Shown here one piece after another: positions 1 through 7,686 of a stretch of 45,211 bases of DNA (position 1 is the stretch's first letter; each line of letters opens with the position of its first letter). Below the pieces are notes generated by a model, which had not been told where the DNA came from, ran no database searches, and saw only the letters and a list, made by a program, of their open reading frames with translations. The position numbers and the translations under genes are program-made. Source of the stretch: Alphaproteobacteria bacterium (GTDB lineage Bacteria; Pseudomonadota; Alphaproteobacteria; Paracaedibacterales; CAIULA01); the NCBI GenBank assembly GCA_019749935.1, contig JAIEPD010000046.1, positions 1 to 45,211 of the forward strand, written 5' to 3'.

Positions 1-56
1 GCTCTTCCCTGAGTTATAAAGCTATATTTACTCCTTTATAACCCTATCTTCAACAT

Positions 57-135
57 ACCAGGTAGAGGCTGGGGTGGGCGATCGTTTTTGGGGTTCGAGG
101 TGGGCCCCGCAAAGGCTACAATAATATCTAGAGAG
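57..135 (-). repeat. Dispersed repeat copy A (degenerate)
   Basis: Read on the minus strand, this stretch aligns without gaps to 9170-9240 on the plus strand. Shared blocks are CTAGATAT, GGGGCC and CCCAAAAA at the same spacing, with about 60 percent identity by eye. Translated, both copies give a pattern L-D-x-I-x4-G-P-x3-P-K-N, but the second copy has a stop codon, so this is more likely a decayed dispersed element than a gene. The rest of 1-271 shows nothing recognisable. Confidence 0.35.
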
Positions 136-271
136 CTCAATACAAAAAATAACCTCTGTTTTAATCTTTCTCGCCCCTCTACCAATTTTCTTAAAACAGA
201 GAAATTCAAATAGCTAAAACAGTTAAAGAATTCTTGCATCCTTTGTAGAAATTGTTTATTTTGTGTCATCT

Positions 272-347
272 GTCCCCTTCGTCTAGAGGCCTAGGACATC
301 GCCCTCTCACGGCGGCAACACGGGTTCGAATCCCGTAGGGGACGCCA
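272..347 (+). tRNA. tRNA-Glu (anticodon CTC)
   Basis: Full cloverleaf. The 7-bp acceptor stem GTCCCCT (272-278) pairs with AGGGGAC (337-343). The anticodon stem TCGCC/GGCGG encloses the loop CTCTCAC, giving anticodon CTC. The T-arm contains GGTTCGAATCC. The CCA end is encoded at 345-347 after discriminator G344. The CTC anticodon reads GAG; the more common Glu tRNA has TTC. Confidence 0.95.
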
Positions 348-430
348 AATTTAATTATTCAGCAGTTTTCGCTACAATTCCTTGCCAAGGAAGGTTTAAG
401 GGCAGAAAAAAGACAAACTAAGATTATCAT

Positions 431-958
431 TTATCTGTGATACTCTGTATATCCCCGTTTCGTAATAAAAAAGCCAGTGATGCTTTTGCGACTGACGCTA
501 GGATCAGCTGCCTCAGCCCCTCCGTGAATAACAGCACCTTGATATAACAATATAGTGCCGGCTTTGGGAGAAAAATCTATTGTAATATTCTTCTTCAGTC
601 CCAATATAATCCTTGAATCTGGGAAATGTGCGTAAGCCCTCAAACCACAAATCCTTTTTCTCGCTCAATGGTTTTGCCCATTCAGCACTATACTCATTGA
701 AAAACGCTTTTATGGATTCCGGCGAAATTTTATTTTCCAGTATACAGTAGCCTTTTTGGGCTAAATCCAGAATATTCCTGCACTGAGAGTCGTTAAGTTT
801 ATGCTTGGCTATCTTCCGTGTGTAACGGAGGAAAGAGAGGGGCGCAATGCCCAGGGGAAATTCTTCTCCGGTAATTGATTATTAACATCAAGCAGATAAG
901 CCGCTTCATTTGTCTTATCATATTTTTGTAATATTTTCTTTAATAATTGCATTGCCAT
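431..958 (-). pseudogene. Phytanoyl-CoA dioxygenase (PhyH)-like pseudogene, frameshifted
   Basis: The C-terminal frame (643-431) resembles the end of PhyH-family Fe(II)/2-oxoglutarate dioxygenases: a stretch GTILLYQGAVIHGGA supplies the distal His, followed by SRKSITGFF. Upstream sequence continues in other frames. A start ATG at 958 opens a frame that runs to a CCCC run near 857-860, where adding one C would restore the next frame (FPLGIAPLSFLRYTRK). A second shift near 645 joins the last frame. The proximal HxD motif of the family is absent, so part of the middle is also deleted. About 175 codons remain, against roughly 250-300 in the family. I read it as a dead gene. Nothing recognisable follows in 959-1183. 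Confidence 0.6.
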
Positions 959-1183
959 CTCTTAGTATTCGCCTAATAATGTTCTTCCCTATAAGCGTTT
1001 TTGAACCATACAAATAATTTTTAGCTTTTGACAATTAAATATAGGGATTGGCAGCATCCATGCTTTCTTTAACCTAGCAATTTAGACGCACTGTTTTGAC
1101 ATCATACGAATTATAAAAAAACTCAAATAGTTTCTTTGAATGACTCTCTTTAAAATCAAAAACCTATAATGCCAAATTCTCAC

Positions 1184-2572
1184 CTACCCTCCCACCATCT
1201 TCTTAGGGTCAACTAGCTTATCAAACAGATCAGCATCAAGAAACCCAAGATCAACGGCCGCTTGCTTAAGGCTTATGTTTTCCATTAAAGCTTTTTTAGA
1301 AACTAAAGTAGCCTTATCATACCCAATAACTGGATTGAGGGCCGTTACCAACATCAAGGAATTTTCTATATTTTGTTTTAAGCGATCTTGGTTTGCCGTG
1401 ATGCCTTTTAAACAATTATCAGTAAAACTATGACAAGCATCAGCCAACAAACCAATTGATTGCAATACGTTATAAATAATGACGGGTTTAAAAACGTTTA
1501 GTTCAAAATGCCCCTGACTACCAGCAATACTAACCGTTACGTGATTCCCCATCACCTGACAACAAACCATTGTCATGGCTTCTGACTGAGTGGGATTCAC
1601 TTTGCCCGGCATAATTGATGAGCCTGGTTCATTTTCAGGCAGATAAATTTCCGACAAGCCGCATCTTGGCCCAGATCCTAGCCATCTGATATCGTTCGCA
1701 ATTTTCATGGCACTTACAGCCAAAACGTTCAACGCCCCTGACAGCTCTACCATCGCGTCATGACTCGCTAAGGCTTCAAATTTATTGGTTGCACTTTTAA
1801 ATTGAAAACCTGTTAACTGAGTAACTTTTTCTACAAAAATCTCTGCAAAACCAGCAGGACAGTTTAATCCGGTTCCAACAGCTGTCCCGCCTTGAGCCAA
1901 AGGATACAAACGGGGAAGACAGGCCTTTATTCTTTCCATACCAAGGTTAATTTGGTGCGCATACGCCCCAAATTCTTGTCCCAAGGTCATTGGGGTTGCA
2001 TCTTGTAAATGGGTTCGACCAACTTTAATAAAGTCTTTAAATTCTTTTGACTTACTCTCTAAGCTTTTAAAAAAATGTTCCAAGGCAGGAAGGAGTTTTT
2101 GATGAATTTCAACAACAGCTGCAATATGCATTGCGGTTGGAAAACAATCATTTGAAGATTGACCATAATTTACATGATCGTTGGGATGAACGGGCGTCTT
2201 AGATCCTAAATTATGCCCCAAAATCTGATTTGCGCGATTTGCAATTACCTCATTCACATTCATATTGGTTTGGGTACCAGAACCTGTTTGCCAGACAACA
2301 AGCGGAAAATGATCATCAAGGTGACCACTGACGATCTCCTCACAGCTTTTGATAATAGCATCACCCAGTTCAGGCCTAATCGTTCCAAGCTGAATATTTG
2401 TAAGCCCTGCCGCGTGTTTTAAAACCGCAAAAGCATGGATAAGCGGTATTGGCATTTTTTCAATACCGATTTTGAAATTCTGCCTTGAACGCTCGGTCTG
2501 AGCCCCCCAATATCTATCATTTTTGACTTGGACCTCGCCCATCGAATCAGTTTCAGTGCGGAAATTGGTCAT
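1184..2572 (-). CDS. fumC: Fumarate hydratase class II
   Basis: Catalyses reversible hydration of fumarate to L-malate in the TCA cycle, as an iron-independent cytosolic homotetramer. The 462-residue length matches the family. Visible motifs are the signature [13 protein letters not shown] at 317-329 with catalytic Ser318 in the mobile loop, GRTHLQDA with His188, and [14 protein letters not shown] near 96-109. The start is the ATG at 2572. It is monocistronic on the minus strand, with a short gap to the unrelated small gene upstream and PhyH debris downstream. Identification is secure; the aspartase/argininosuccinate lyase superfamily is the only alternative, and the motif details favour FumC. 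Confidence 0.97.
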   Translation of the reverse strand: MTNFRTETDSMGEVQVKNDRYWGAQTERSRQNFKIGIEKMPIPLIHAFAVLKHAAGLTNIQLGTIRPELGDAIIKSCEEIVSGHLDDHFPLVVWQTGSGTQTNMNVNEVIANRANQILGHNLGSKTPVHPNDHVNYGQSSNDCFPTAMHIAAVVEIHQKLLPALEHFFKSLESKSKEFKDFIKVGRTHLQDATPMTLGQEFGAYAHQINLGMERIKACLPRLYPLAQGGTAVGTGLNCPAGFAEIFVEKVTQLTGFQFKSATNKFEALASHDAMVELSGALNVLAVSAMKIANDIRWLGSGPRCGLSEIYLPENEPGSSIMPGKVNPTQSEAMTMVCCQVMGNHVTVSIAGSQGHFELNVFKPVIIYNVLQSIGLLADACHSFTDNCLKGITANQDRLKQNIENSLMLVTALNPVIGYDKATLVSKKALMENISLKQAAVDLGFLDADLFDKLVDPKKMVGG

Positions 2573-2727
2573 TTTGCTCTCTCATTTAGGCTTTACCCAA
2601 TTTGAAATAGAAAGGGTATTTTCTAAACCAGGATACAAACATTTATTCGATATGACCAATAGGTTTTAAGGAATTTTAAGATGCGGACTGCAAAAGCAGC
2701 CCACATCTTTAGGAGAAAACAATGAAA

Positions 2728-2940
2728 CTATTTTTTATAAGGTTCAGAGGCAAAAGCTCTGGCAGCAGATGCTGTAGCTTGGTGACGAGCATTTGGAGAA
2801 TGGCCCTCTGCAGCTTTCTCGTGTCCTCTAGCCTTGTCTTGTTTAGCAGACTCACGATGCTGCGGCTGTGCTGTTTTTTCACGTTGTCCTGCAGCTTTTG
2901 AATGATTATCTTGATGATGCTCACTATTATGCTTTGCCAT
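2728..2940 (-). CDS. Small hydrophilic Ala/His/Lys/Gln-rich protein
   Basis: A predicted 70-residue protein starting MAKHNSEHHQDN, very rich in His, Lys, Gln, Ala, Glu and Ser, with almost no large hydrophobic residues until the end. The start at 2940 is chosen because GAGG sits about 7 bases upstream; the longer MRFRM start would overlap that ribosome site. Composition suggests an intrinsically disordered, stress-type (LEA/KGG-like) or nucleic-acid-binding polypeptide, but no defined family motif is visible. It stands alone between fumC and the DUF374 gene. An overlapping frame ending at 2709 lacks such a start and looks like a shadow. Confidence 0.6.
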   Translation of the reverse strand: MAKHNSEHHQDNHSKAAGQREKTAQPQHRESAKQDKARGHEKAAEGHSPNARHQATASAARAFASEPYKK

Positions 2941-3004
2941 TCTAAACCTCATACTAAAAAATATTGATTTACGATATATAAATATAAATTATTTTGTTTA
3001 ATAT

Positions 3005-3682
3005 TTAGTTAACGATAATTAATTCATCATCTGTTTTATTTGCAATATTATTTAACGATTCTTCGATTTGATCTTGGCATGACTTTAAATCTTCATCCGA
3101 TTTTGGATAAGGAATGGGATTAGAAACTGCAAAAATACCCCTTCCAAAAGGCAGCGGAAAATGAAAACGATCCCATGTTTTAAGGGTTTTATGGCGACTG
3201 ACGGAATAGCTGACAGGGATAATATCAGCCTGAACTAATTTTGAAATGGTTACAATACCAGGTGATACCTTATAAGCCGGACCTTTAGGACCATCTGGCG
3301 TGATTCCAATAATAGTCCCTGAACGTACCGCTTTCACAAGGGCCAGAGCTGCTTTTGCCCCTCCCCTTGTTGTCGAACCACTAATAACACCCATACCAAA
3401 ATGGCCCAGAACATTGGCAATTAACTGACCGTCACGATGAGAAGAAAGCAGCATTCGGAAAGGTTTTTTCCATCTCCAACCTGCCGGTAACATGGCAAGC
3501 CTTCCATGCCAAAAGCAAATTATAAAAGGTTTATCTTCAGCAATATAACGATCTATACACTCAAGATTAATTCGCTTCCATCTACAGGTTAGATAAACAA
3601 ATTTTATATAAAGGTACCCAATCCAGGCCAAAAACGCCTGAAAGCCGGAAGAAGCTAAGATTTTTTTTAAAACTCTTTTCAC
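3005..3682 (-). CDS. DUF374 lysophospholipid acyltransferase-like protein
   Basis: 225 residues matching the DUF374 branch of the LPLAT superfamily, thought to transfer acyl chains to lipid precursors at the inner membrane. Motifs in order are FWHGRL (57-62), SSHRDGQLIA (80-89), GSTTRGG (102-108) and TPDGPKGPAYKVSPG (128-142). The N-terminus (about residues 14-33) is hydrophobic and could anchor the protein. It follows xerC by 6 bp on the same strand, so the two are probably co-transcribed. In many alphaproteobacteria this family lies near kdtA/lpxK; here it does not. The specific lipid substrate cannot be read from the sequence. Confidence 0.85.
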   Translation of the reverse strand: MKRVLKKILASSGFQAFLAWIGYLYIKFVYLTCRWKRINLECIDRYIAEDKPFIICFWHGRLAMLPAGWRWKKPFRMLLSSHRDGQLIANVLGHFGMGVISGSTTRGGAKAALALVKAVRSGTIIGITPDGPKGPAYKVSPGIVTISKLVQADIIPVSYSVSRHKTLKTWDRFHFPLPFGRGIFAVSNPIPYPKSDEDLKSCQDQIEESLNNIANKTDDELIIVN

Positions 3683-3688
3683 TAAAAA

Positions 3689-4624
3689 CTATCTTCCTTT
3701 TGCCCTAGGATGTGCAGCTCCATATGCCTTCATTAAATAATCTTTGTCAACTTCTGTATAAATTTGTGTTGTTGAAAGAGAAGCATGACCCAAAAGTTCT
3801 TGAATCGCCCTTAGATCTCCTGTTGCATTCATAAGATGACTGGCACAGCTATGACGAAGTGCATGCGGCGTCGCTGAATCCGGAAGTCCATTTAAATGCC
3901 TGTATTGACGCATTTGCTTCTCTGCAACAGCTCGTTGAAGGCGTTTTCCTCGCATTCCGACAAAAAGCGGAGCTGTTTTTTCTTCTCCAAAAGGCATTTT
4001 TTCAAGATACACTTGAATTTGCTGCTTAACGTTTTCTAAATAAGGAACTTTTCTAAATTTGCCGCCCTTGCCTTTGATTGTTAGATAATTATCATTATGA
4101 CAATCTTGAATGTTTAAAGACAAGGCTTCGCTAATACGAAGGCCAGCACTATAAATAAGCATAAACAAAGCCTTATCTCGAAGGCCAATCCACGCATCAT
4201 CAGAGATTTGATCAATACCATCAATCAAATCAAGAGCCTGATCAACAGACAAAGGTCGCGGCAAAGTCCGTTTACGCTTTGGTGGCTGCATTTCGAAAAT
4301 AGGATGATCATCCATAACTTTTTGCGTTTGCAGAAAACGAAAAAAGCTTTTCACCGATGACATCGCCCTTGCTGTTGAGCGCATATGATAGGTTTGCAAA
4401 CGGCGGTTTGAAAGCCAAGATCTAAGTTCAGAACGTGTTAGTTTCGTTAATATTTCTAAACTTATGCTTTTTGAAAAATGTGTCTGGTAAAAAGTGATGA
4501 ATTGGATGAAGTCAGACTCATAGGCATCTAGGGTGTGCGATGACAGTGCCCTGCCTGCCTTTAAGTACAAAAGCCAACTTGAAAAAATTTCTTTTAATTC
4601 ACTGTCCAATAACTCATTGTCCAA
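3689..4624 (-). CDS. xerC: Tyrosine recombinase XerC
   Basis: 311 residues, the usual length for chromosomal Xer recombinases that resolve chromosome dimers at dif with XerD and FtsK. A SAM-like N-terminal core-binding domain (about 10-105) is followed by the catalytic domain. The catalytic set is complete: Arg163 in GLRISE, Lys186 in GKGGK, His254 and Arg257 in HALRH, His280 in LLGHAS and Tyr289 in STTQIYTEV. The intact set and typical length argue for the housekeeping enzyme and not a phage integrase. A toxin gene stops 16 bp upstream on the same strand, so xerC may receive read-through from the toxin-antitoxin promoter. Confidence 0.92.
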   Translation of the reverse strand: MDNELLDSELKEIFSSWLLYLKAGRALSSHTLDAYESDFIQFITFYQTHFSKSISLEILTKLTRSELRSWLSNRRLQTYHMRSTARAMSSVKSFFRFLQTQKVMDDHPIFEMQPPKRKRTLPRPLSVDQALDLIDGIDQISDDAWIGLRDKALFMLIYSAGLRISEALSLNIQDCHNDNYLTIKGKGGKFRKVPYLENVKQQIQVYLEKMPFGEEKTAPLFVGMRGKRLQRAVAEKQMRQYRHLNGLPDSATPHALRHSCASHLMNATGDLRAIQELLGHASLSTTQIYTEVDKDYLMKAYGAAHPRAKGR

Positions 4625-4639
4625 ATTTAAAAATTACCT

Positions 4640-4912
4640 TCAAATTTCATATACATCCTTGCGATGCATAATGGCAATAATAATGACCGTTTTTGATTCT
4701 ACCTCTATTCGATAGATGATGCGATAATCACTAACTCTTAGACGTCTGTGACCTTTTAGGCTGTAGCGCAACGGTTTCCCAAAACTAATAGGATCAATCA
4801 TCAAACGTTCTTCAATTGCACATTTTATAAGCATTCTAGCGCTAGGTGCTAGTGCGGGAATATGTTTTTGTATAACCTCTTCTAAATAACGGACTTGATA
4901 ATTTATTTCCAT
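4640..4912 (-). CDS. RelE/ParE-family toxin
   Basis: A 90-residue protein of the RelE/ParE fold: it contains LAPSARMLIKCAIEERL, then GKPLRYSLKGHRRLRVSDYRIIYRIE and a C-terminal AIMHRKDVYEI, the usual order for ribosome-dependent RelE mRNA interferases. Its start overlaps the end of the upstream antitoxin gene by 10 bp, the usual antitoxin-first coupling. The conserved HR(K)DVY tail with Arg and Tyr is present, so the toxin looks intact. Family and TA role are firm; RelE versus ParE target (ribosome or gyrase) is not, though the tail favours RelE. Confidence 0.88.
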   Translation of the reverse strand: MEINYQVRYLEEVIQKHIPALAPSARMLIKCAIEERLMIDPISFGKPLRYSLKGHRRLRVSDYRIIYRIEVESKTVIIIAIMHRKDVYEI

Positions 4913-5124
4913 GCGTCCTCATGGTCATAGGTTTTAACACTATTATTGTCAAGCTTTTCAGCCAATTTGGACAAATAAAAATCTTCACGCATTTCTAAGG
5001 CCTCAAGGACGAGTTCACGCACCAAACTTGCAACAGGCTTATGTTCTTGATGCGCAAAATGTGACAAAAGACCCGCGGTGGTTTCTTCAAAAGTAACATT
5101 GATTCGTGGATTTTTAGCTGCCAT
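4903..5124 (-). CDS. RHH/RelB-like antitoxin
   Basis: A 73-residue partner of the downstream RelE-like toxin. The N-terminus PRINVTFEETTAGLLSHFA followed by HKPVASLVRELVLEALE fits a ribbon-helix-helix (CopG/RelB-like) DNA-binding domain, and the acidic tail would wrap the toxin. The ATG at 5124 is chosen because AAGGTG lies about 7-8 bases upstream; a GTG start at 5133 would overlap that site. A perfect palindrome overlapping the -10 box upstream is the probable operator, implying autorepression by this protein. Confidence 0.85.
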   Translation of the reverse strand: MAAKNPRINVTFEETTAGLLSHFAHQEHKPVASLVRELVLEALEMREDFYLSKLAEKLDNNSVKTYDHEDAWK

Positions 5125-5158
5125 AATACGCACCTTTTTTAAAGCTCTTTAATTATCC

Positions 5159-5190
5159 AAAAGTGTAACACTTTTACATCACTTTGTCAA
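5159..5190 (-). promoter_or_regulatory. Promoter and operator of the RelE/RHH toxin-antitoxin operon
   Basis: On the minus strand, a consensus -35 TTGACA (5190-5185) is followed by a 17-bp spacer and a -10 TACACT (5167-5162). A perfect palindrome, AAAAGTGT-A-ACACTTTT (5159-5175), covers the -10 box. The layout suggests the RHH antitoxin binds here and blocks RNA polymerase. Boxes and symmetry are seen directly; binding is inferred. Confidence 0.7.
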
Positions 5191-5239
5191 GTTCTTGATA
5201 AAAGAGAAAAAGACGTGTAATCACCAAGATACCTAATAA

Positions 5240-5271
5240 TTTCATTAGGGTATCATAATACCCTAATGAAA
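5240..5271. promoter_or_regulatory. Perfect 14-bp inverted repeat in the divergent TA/rplM region
   Basis: TTTCATTAGGGTAT (5240-5253) and ATACCCTAATGAAA (5258-5271) are exact reverse complements around CATA. Both neighbouring genes transcribe away from it, so a terminator role would be odd. It could be an operator, an L13 leader element or a small palindromic insert. Confidence 0.45.
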
Positions 5272-5370
5272 AATCCTCTGAAATCAGCTAAAAACCTAGC
5301 GTTTTTTGTTGCATGTTTTTGTTTTTTCAATTACAAAAGGAAACAGGTTATTTTTTAATGAGTTTAAAGG

Positions 5371-5844
5371 ATGCGCACTACACTTTCAGTTCGCCAAGAA
5401 GACATCAAAAAGAAGTGGATTCTTATTGATGCCGAAAATTTGGTTCTAGGCCGTTTGGCTGTCGTTGTGGCAAATCGCCTACGCGGTAAACATTTGCCAA
5501 GCTACACGCCACACGTTGATTGCGGCGACAATGTCGTTGTTATTAATGCCGAGAAAATTCACCTTACTGGCAATAAATTGGCAGATAAAAAGTTTTACTG
5601 GCATACAGGATATGCTGGCGGAATCAAAGAACGCACAATAGGGCAAATTTTAACTGGCAAACATCCTGAGCGCGTTATTATGAAAGCTGTAGAAAGAATG
5701 GTTCCTCGTGGTCCATTAGGTCGCCGTATTATGAGCAACCTAAGAGTGTATCCAGGTTCCGAGCATCCACATGCTGCTCAACAATTAACTGTTTTAGACG
5801 TTGCTAGTCTTAATTCAAAGAATAAGCGGAGTATCAAAGAGTGA
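5371..5844 (+). CDS. rplM: 50S ribosomal protein L13
   Basis: An early-assembling large-subunit protein that binds 23S rRNA. The 157-residue sequence is a standard L13: [17 protein letters not shown] (15-31), [35 protein letters not shown] and [25 protein letters not shown]. The ATG at 5371 aligns with the usual start and no in-frame start exists upstream; its only purine-rich match, AAAGG, directly abuts the ATG, an unusually short spacing, with AAAAGGAAACAGG about 20-30 bases further up. The stop overlaps the GTG start of rpsI by four bases (GTGA), indicating translational coupling in the conserved rplM-rpsI operon. Confidence 0.97.
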   Translation: MRTTLSVRQEDIKKKWILIDAENLVLGRLAVVVANRLRGKHLPSYTPHVDCGDNVVVINAEKIHLTGNKLADKKFYWHTGYAGGIKERTIGQILTGKHPERVIMKAVERMVPRGPLGRRIMSNLRVYPGSEHPHAAQQLTVLDVASLNSKNKRSIKE

Positions 5845-6353
5845 CTGAAAAAATGGGTCTTGAAGATTTAAAAAACGCTGTAAAGTCAGCAAAAGCAGCT
5901 CCAAAGCAAGCTGCTGCTTCCGCTCCTGCAACAGAGTCAACACCTCGTGCACCAAAAATTGATGCGCAAGGACGTTCCTATGCAACAGGTAAACGTAAAA
6001 ATGCAATCGCCCGCGTTTGGATTAAACCAGGTTCGGGAAAAATTTTAGTCAATGGCAGAACTGGGCCAGAATACTTTGCTCGTCCTGTTTTACAGATGAT
6101 CGTTGGTCAGCCTTTTAAAGCTGCCAATCGTATTAGTCAATATGATGTTTGGTGTACAGTTGCTGGTGGTGGTTTATCCGGACAAGCGGGTGCTGTTCGT
6201 CATGGTATCAGCCAAGCTTTAACCTTCTTTGAACCAGACCTTAGAGGTGTTCTAAAGCAAGGTGGGTTCTTAACACGTGATAGCCGTGTTGTTGAGCGTA
6301 AGAAATACGGTCAAGCGAAAGCGCGTCGTCGTTTCCAATTCTCAAAACGTTAA
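5841..6353 (+). CDS. rpsI: 30S ribosomal protein S9
   Basis: A small-subunit protein whose C-terminal tail contacts P-site tRNA. Core motifs are [58 protein letters not shown] and the invariant tail RRRFQFSKR. At 170 residues it exceeds the 130-residue E. coli protein because of an Ala/Lys-rich N-terminal extension (about 1-40), common in alphaproteobacterial S9. It starts with GTG inside the rplM stop and is followed by a strong terminator. Confidence 0.97.
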   Translation: MTEKMGLEDLKNAVKSAKAAPKQAAASAPATESTPRAPKIDAQGRSYATGKRKNAIARVWIKPGSGKILVNGRTGPEYFARPVLQMIVGQPFKAANRISQYDVWCTVAGGGLSGQAGAVRHGISQALTFFEPDLRGVLKQGGFLTRDSRVVERKKYGQAKARRRFQFSKR

Positions 6354-6375
6354 TAATTTTATCGTTTTCCTCGGT

Positions 6376-6403
6376 AAAAAAGCTCGCTCTTGCGGGCTTT
6401 TTT
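6376..6403 (+). terminator. Intrinsic terminator of rplM-rpsI
   Basis: AAAAAAGCTCGC (6376-6387) pairs with GCGGGCTTTTTT (6392-6403) around TCTT, including one G-T pair. The A/T ends of the stem make it usable in both directions. Confidence 0.85.
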
Positions 6404-6445
6404 ATTATGTGGAGCTGAGCTAGATCAGAAAGGAATCTGCAGTCT

Positions 6446-7555
6446 ATGGTCTGGCAAAATAGTTTGATAAGGGGACGTAATGAAATAAAGTATAAGACTT
6501 TCTTAAATGCAAAGAGATTTATCTTTTTAGCCTTATTAGCAATTTTAATGGGAGGATATTTTTCATCTGTACTTGCTAGCTCAAATAATGGCTCTGAAAT
6601 TATTGAACTCAGGATATCGGTTCCCTCAACAGCTGGCAGCCCCAATGACCAGATGATTGATAGTTTTGGGCAAACCTTAGAAAGAATTGCACCTGGCGAA
6701 TTTAAGATTATAAAACTTATTGAGAATGAAGCATTGCCTCAAGGCACTGAGATTCAAGCCATGCATGAAGGTGGAATCGATATGGCACTTGTTTCACCAG
6801 CTGACATTGAAGGAGAAATTGGAAAACATCCAGAGGCACAACTTTTGAATGGCGTAAAAAGAGAGGAATTTTTAGCGAGCCTCCGAATCCAAATGATGCC
6901 TTTTGTCTTTCGTGATACACAGCATATAGAAAATGCTTTTCAGGTTTATCTTGACCCTATAATCATGCCAGCGAGCGAAGTACTTGACTTAAAAGTAATA
7001 GGCCATATTTATCACGGCACACGTGTTTTGGAAGTAGTTTATAATCACCCTATAACAAACCCTGGACAATTAGGAAGCCGTGCACTACGCGTTCCTGCGG
7101 GACAAGCATGGAGTAAGGTTGCTCAATGTTTAAGCGGCCCTGATTCATTCGTTACAATGGGGCACGCTGAAGTCAAAACCGCCGTACAAAATGGAGCAAT
7201 CCTAGCCCTAGAATTTCCACTTTCTAGCTTTAAGACTTTAGGCCTTGAACATAAATTTCAACAGATCATATTAACCAATCACCTTATCCACTATCTCTAT
7301 TGGGCTATAAGCAAAAACAGATGGGATGCACTGTCGGAACAGAAACAAAAAGCCATCAGTGAAGCTATCAATGAAGCCACCCAATTCAATAATAAAAACA
7401 GAATGGATGAAGAAGTACGCTTAATGGAAACCTATAAGCAAACCTTTCTCATCACTGAGCCAAATTTAAATGCCTTTACCCAGCAAACAAGCAACGTTTT
7501 TGCTGATGCGTCTCTTGAGCTTAAAGAATTGGTTGAAAAGGTAAAAAAGCTTTAG
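6446..7555 (+). CDS. TRAP-type (DctP-family) solute-binding protein
   Basis: 369 residues with an N-terminal hydrophobic segment (about 25-43) ending SSVLASS, a plausible signal peptide cleaved after VLA, so a periplasmic location. The mature part follows the DctP layout: LRISVPSTAGSPNDQMIDSFGQTLE, EALPQGTEIQAMHEGGIDMALVSPADI, LGSRALRVPAGQAWSK, VKTAVQNGAILALEFPL and a helical tail. TRAP receptors hand carboxylates or related solutes to DctQ/DctM membrane subunits; none is encoded nearby. The start is the ATG at 6446 with AGAAAGGA upstream. Substrate unknown; it may work with a distant permease or have another binding role. Confidence 0.75.
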   Translation: MVWQNSLIRGRNEIKYKTFLNAKRFIFLALLAILMGGYFSSVLASSNNGSEIIELRISVPSTAGSPNDQMIDSFGQTLERIAPGEFKIIKLIENEALPQGTEIQAMHEGGIDMALVSPADIEGEIGKHPEAQLLNGVKREEFLASLRIQMMPFVFRDTQHIENAFQVYLDPIIMPASEVLDLKVIGHIYHGTRVLEVVYNHPITNPGQLGSRALRVPAGQAWSKVAQCLSGPDSFVTMGHAEVKTAVQNGAILALEFPLSSFKTLGLEHKFQQIILTNHLIHYLYWAISKNRWDALSEQKQKAISEAINEATQFNNKNRMDEEVRLMETYKQTFLITEPNLNAFTQQTSNVFADASLELKELVEKVKKL

Positions 7556-7686
7556 CTTGAGATATGTAAAGCTAGATGATGAAAAATATCCTTAGGCTTT
7601 ACCAAACTTGAAACTGTCAAACTTATTCAAATTCCACCAAAGCCATGATAGAATGGATAACTTTTTGATTTTTGATCTGAGTAGTT

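Noticed and set aside
36-269. Minus-strand 77-codon frame at the left end
   Set aside because: Its recognisable part coincides with a decayed repeat whose second copy has a stop; the rest has no ribosome site or family resemblance.
2709-2924. Alternative frame for the small hydrophilic gene (MSIIKIIIQKLQDN)
   Set aside because: It lies in another frame of the better-supported gene with its GAGG site at 2940.
3689-4624. Phage integrase linked to the particle block
   Set aside because: Length, motif spacing and neighbours fit chromosomal XerC, and it lies more than 20 kb from the phage genes.
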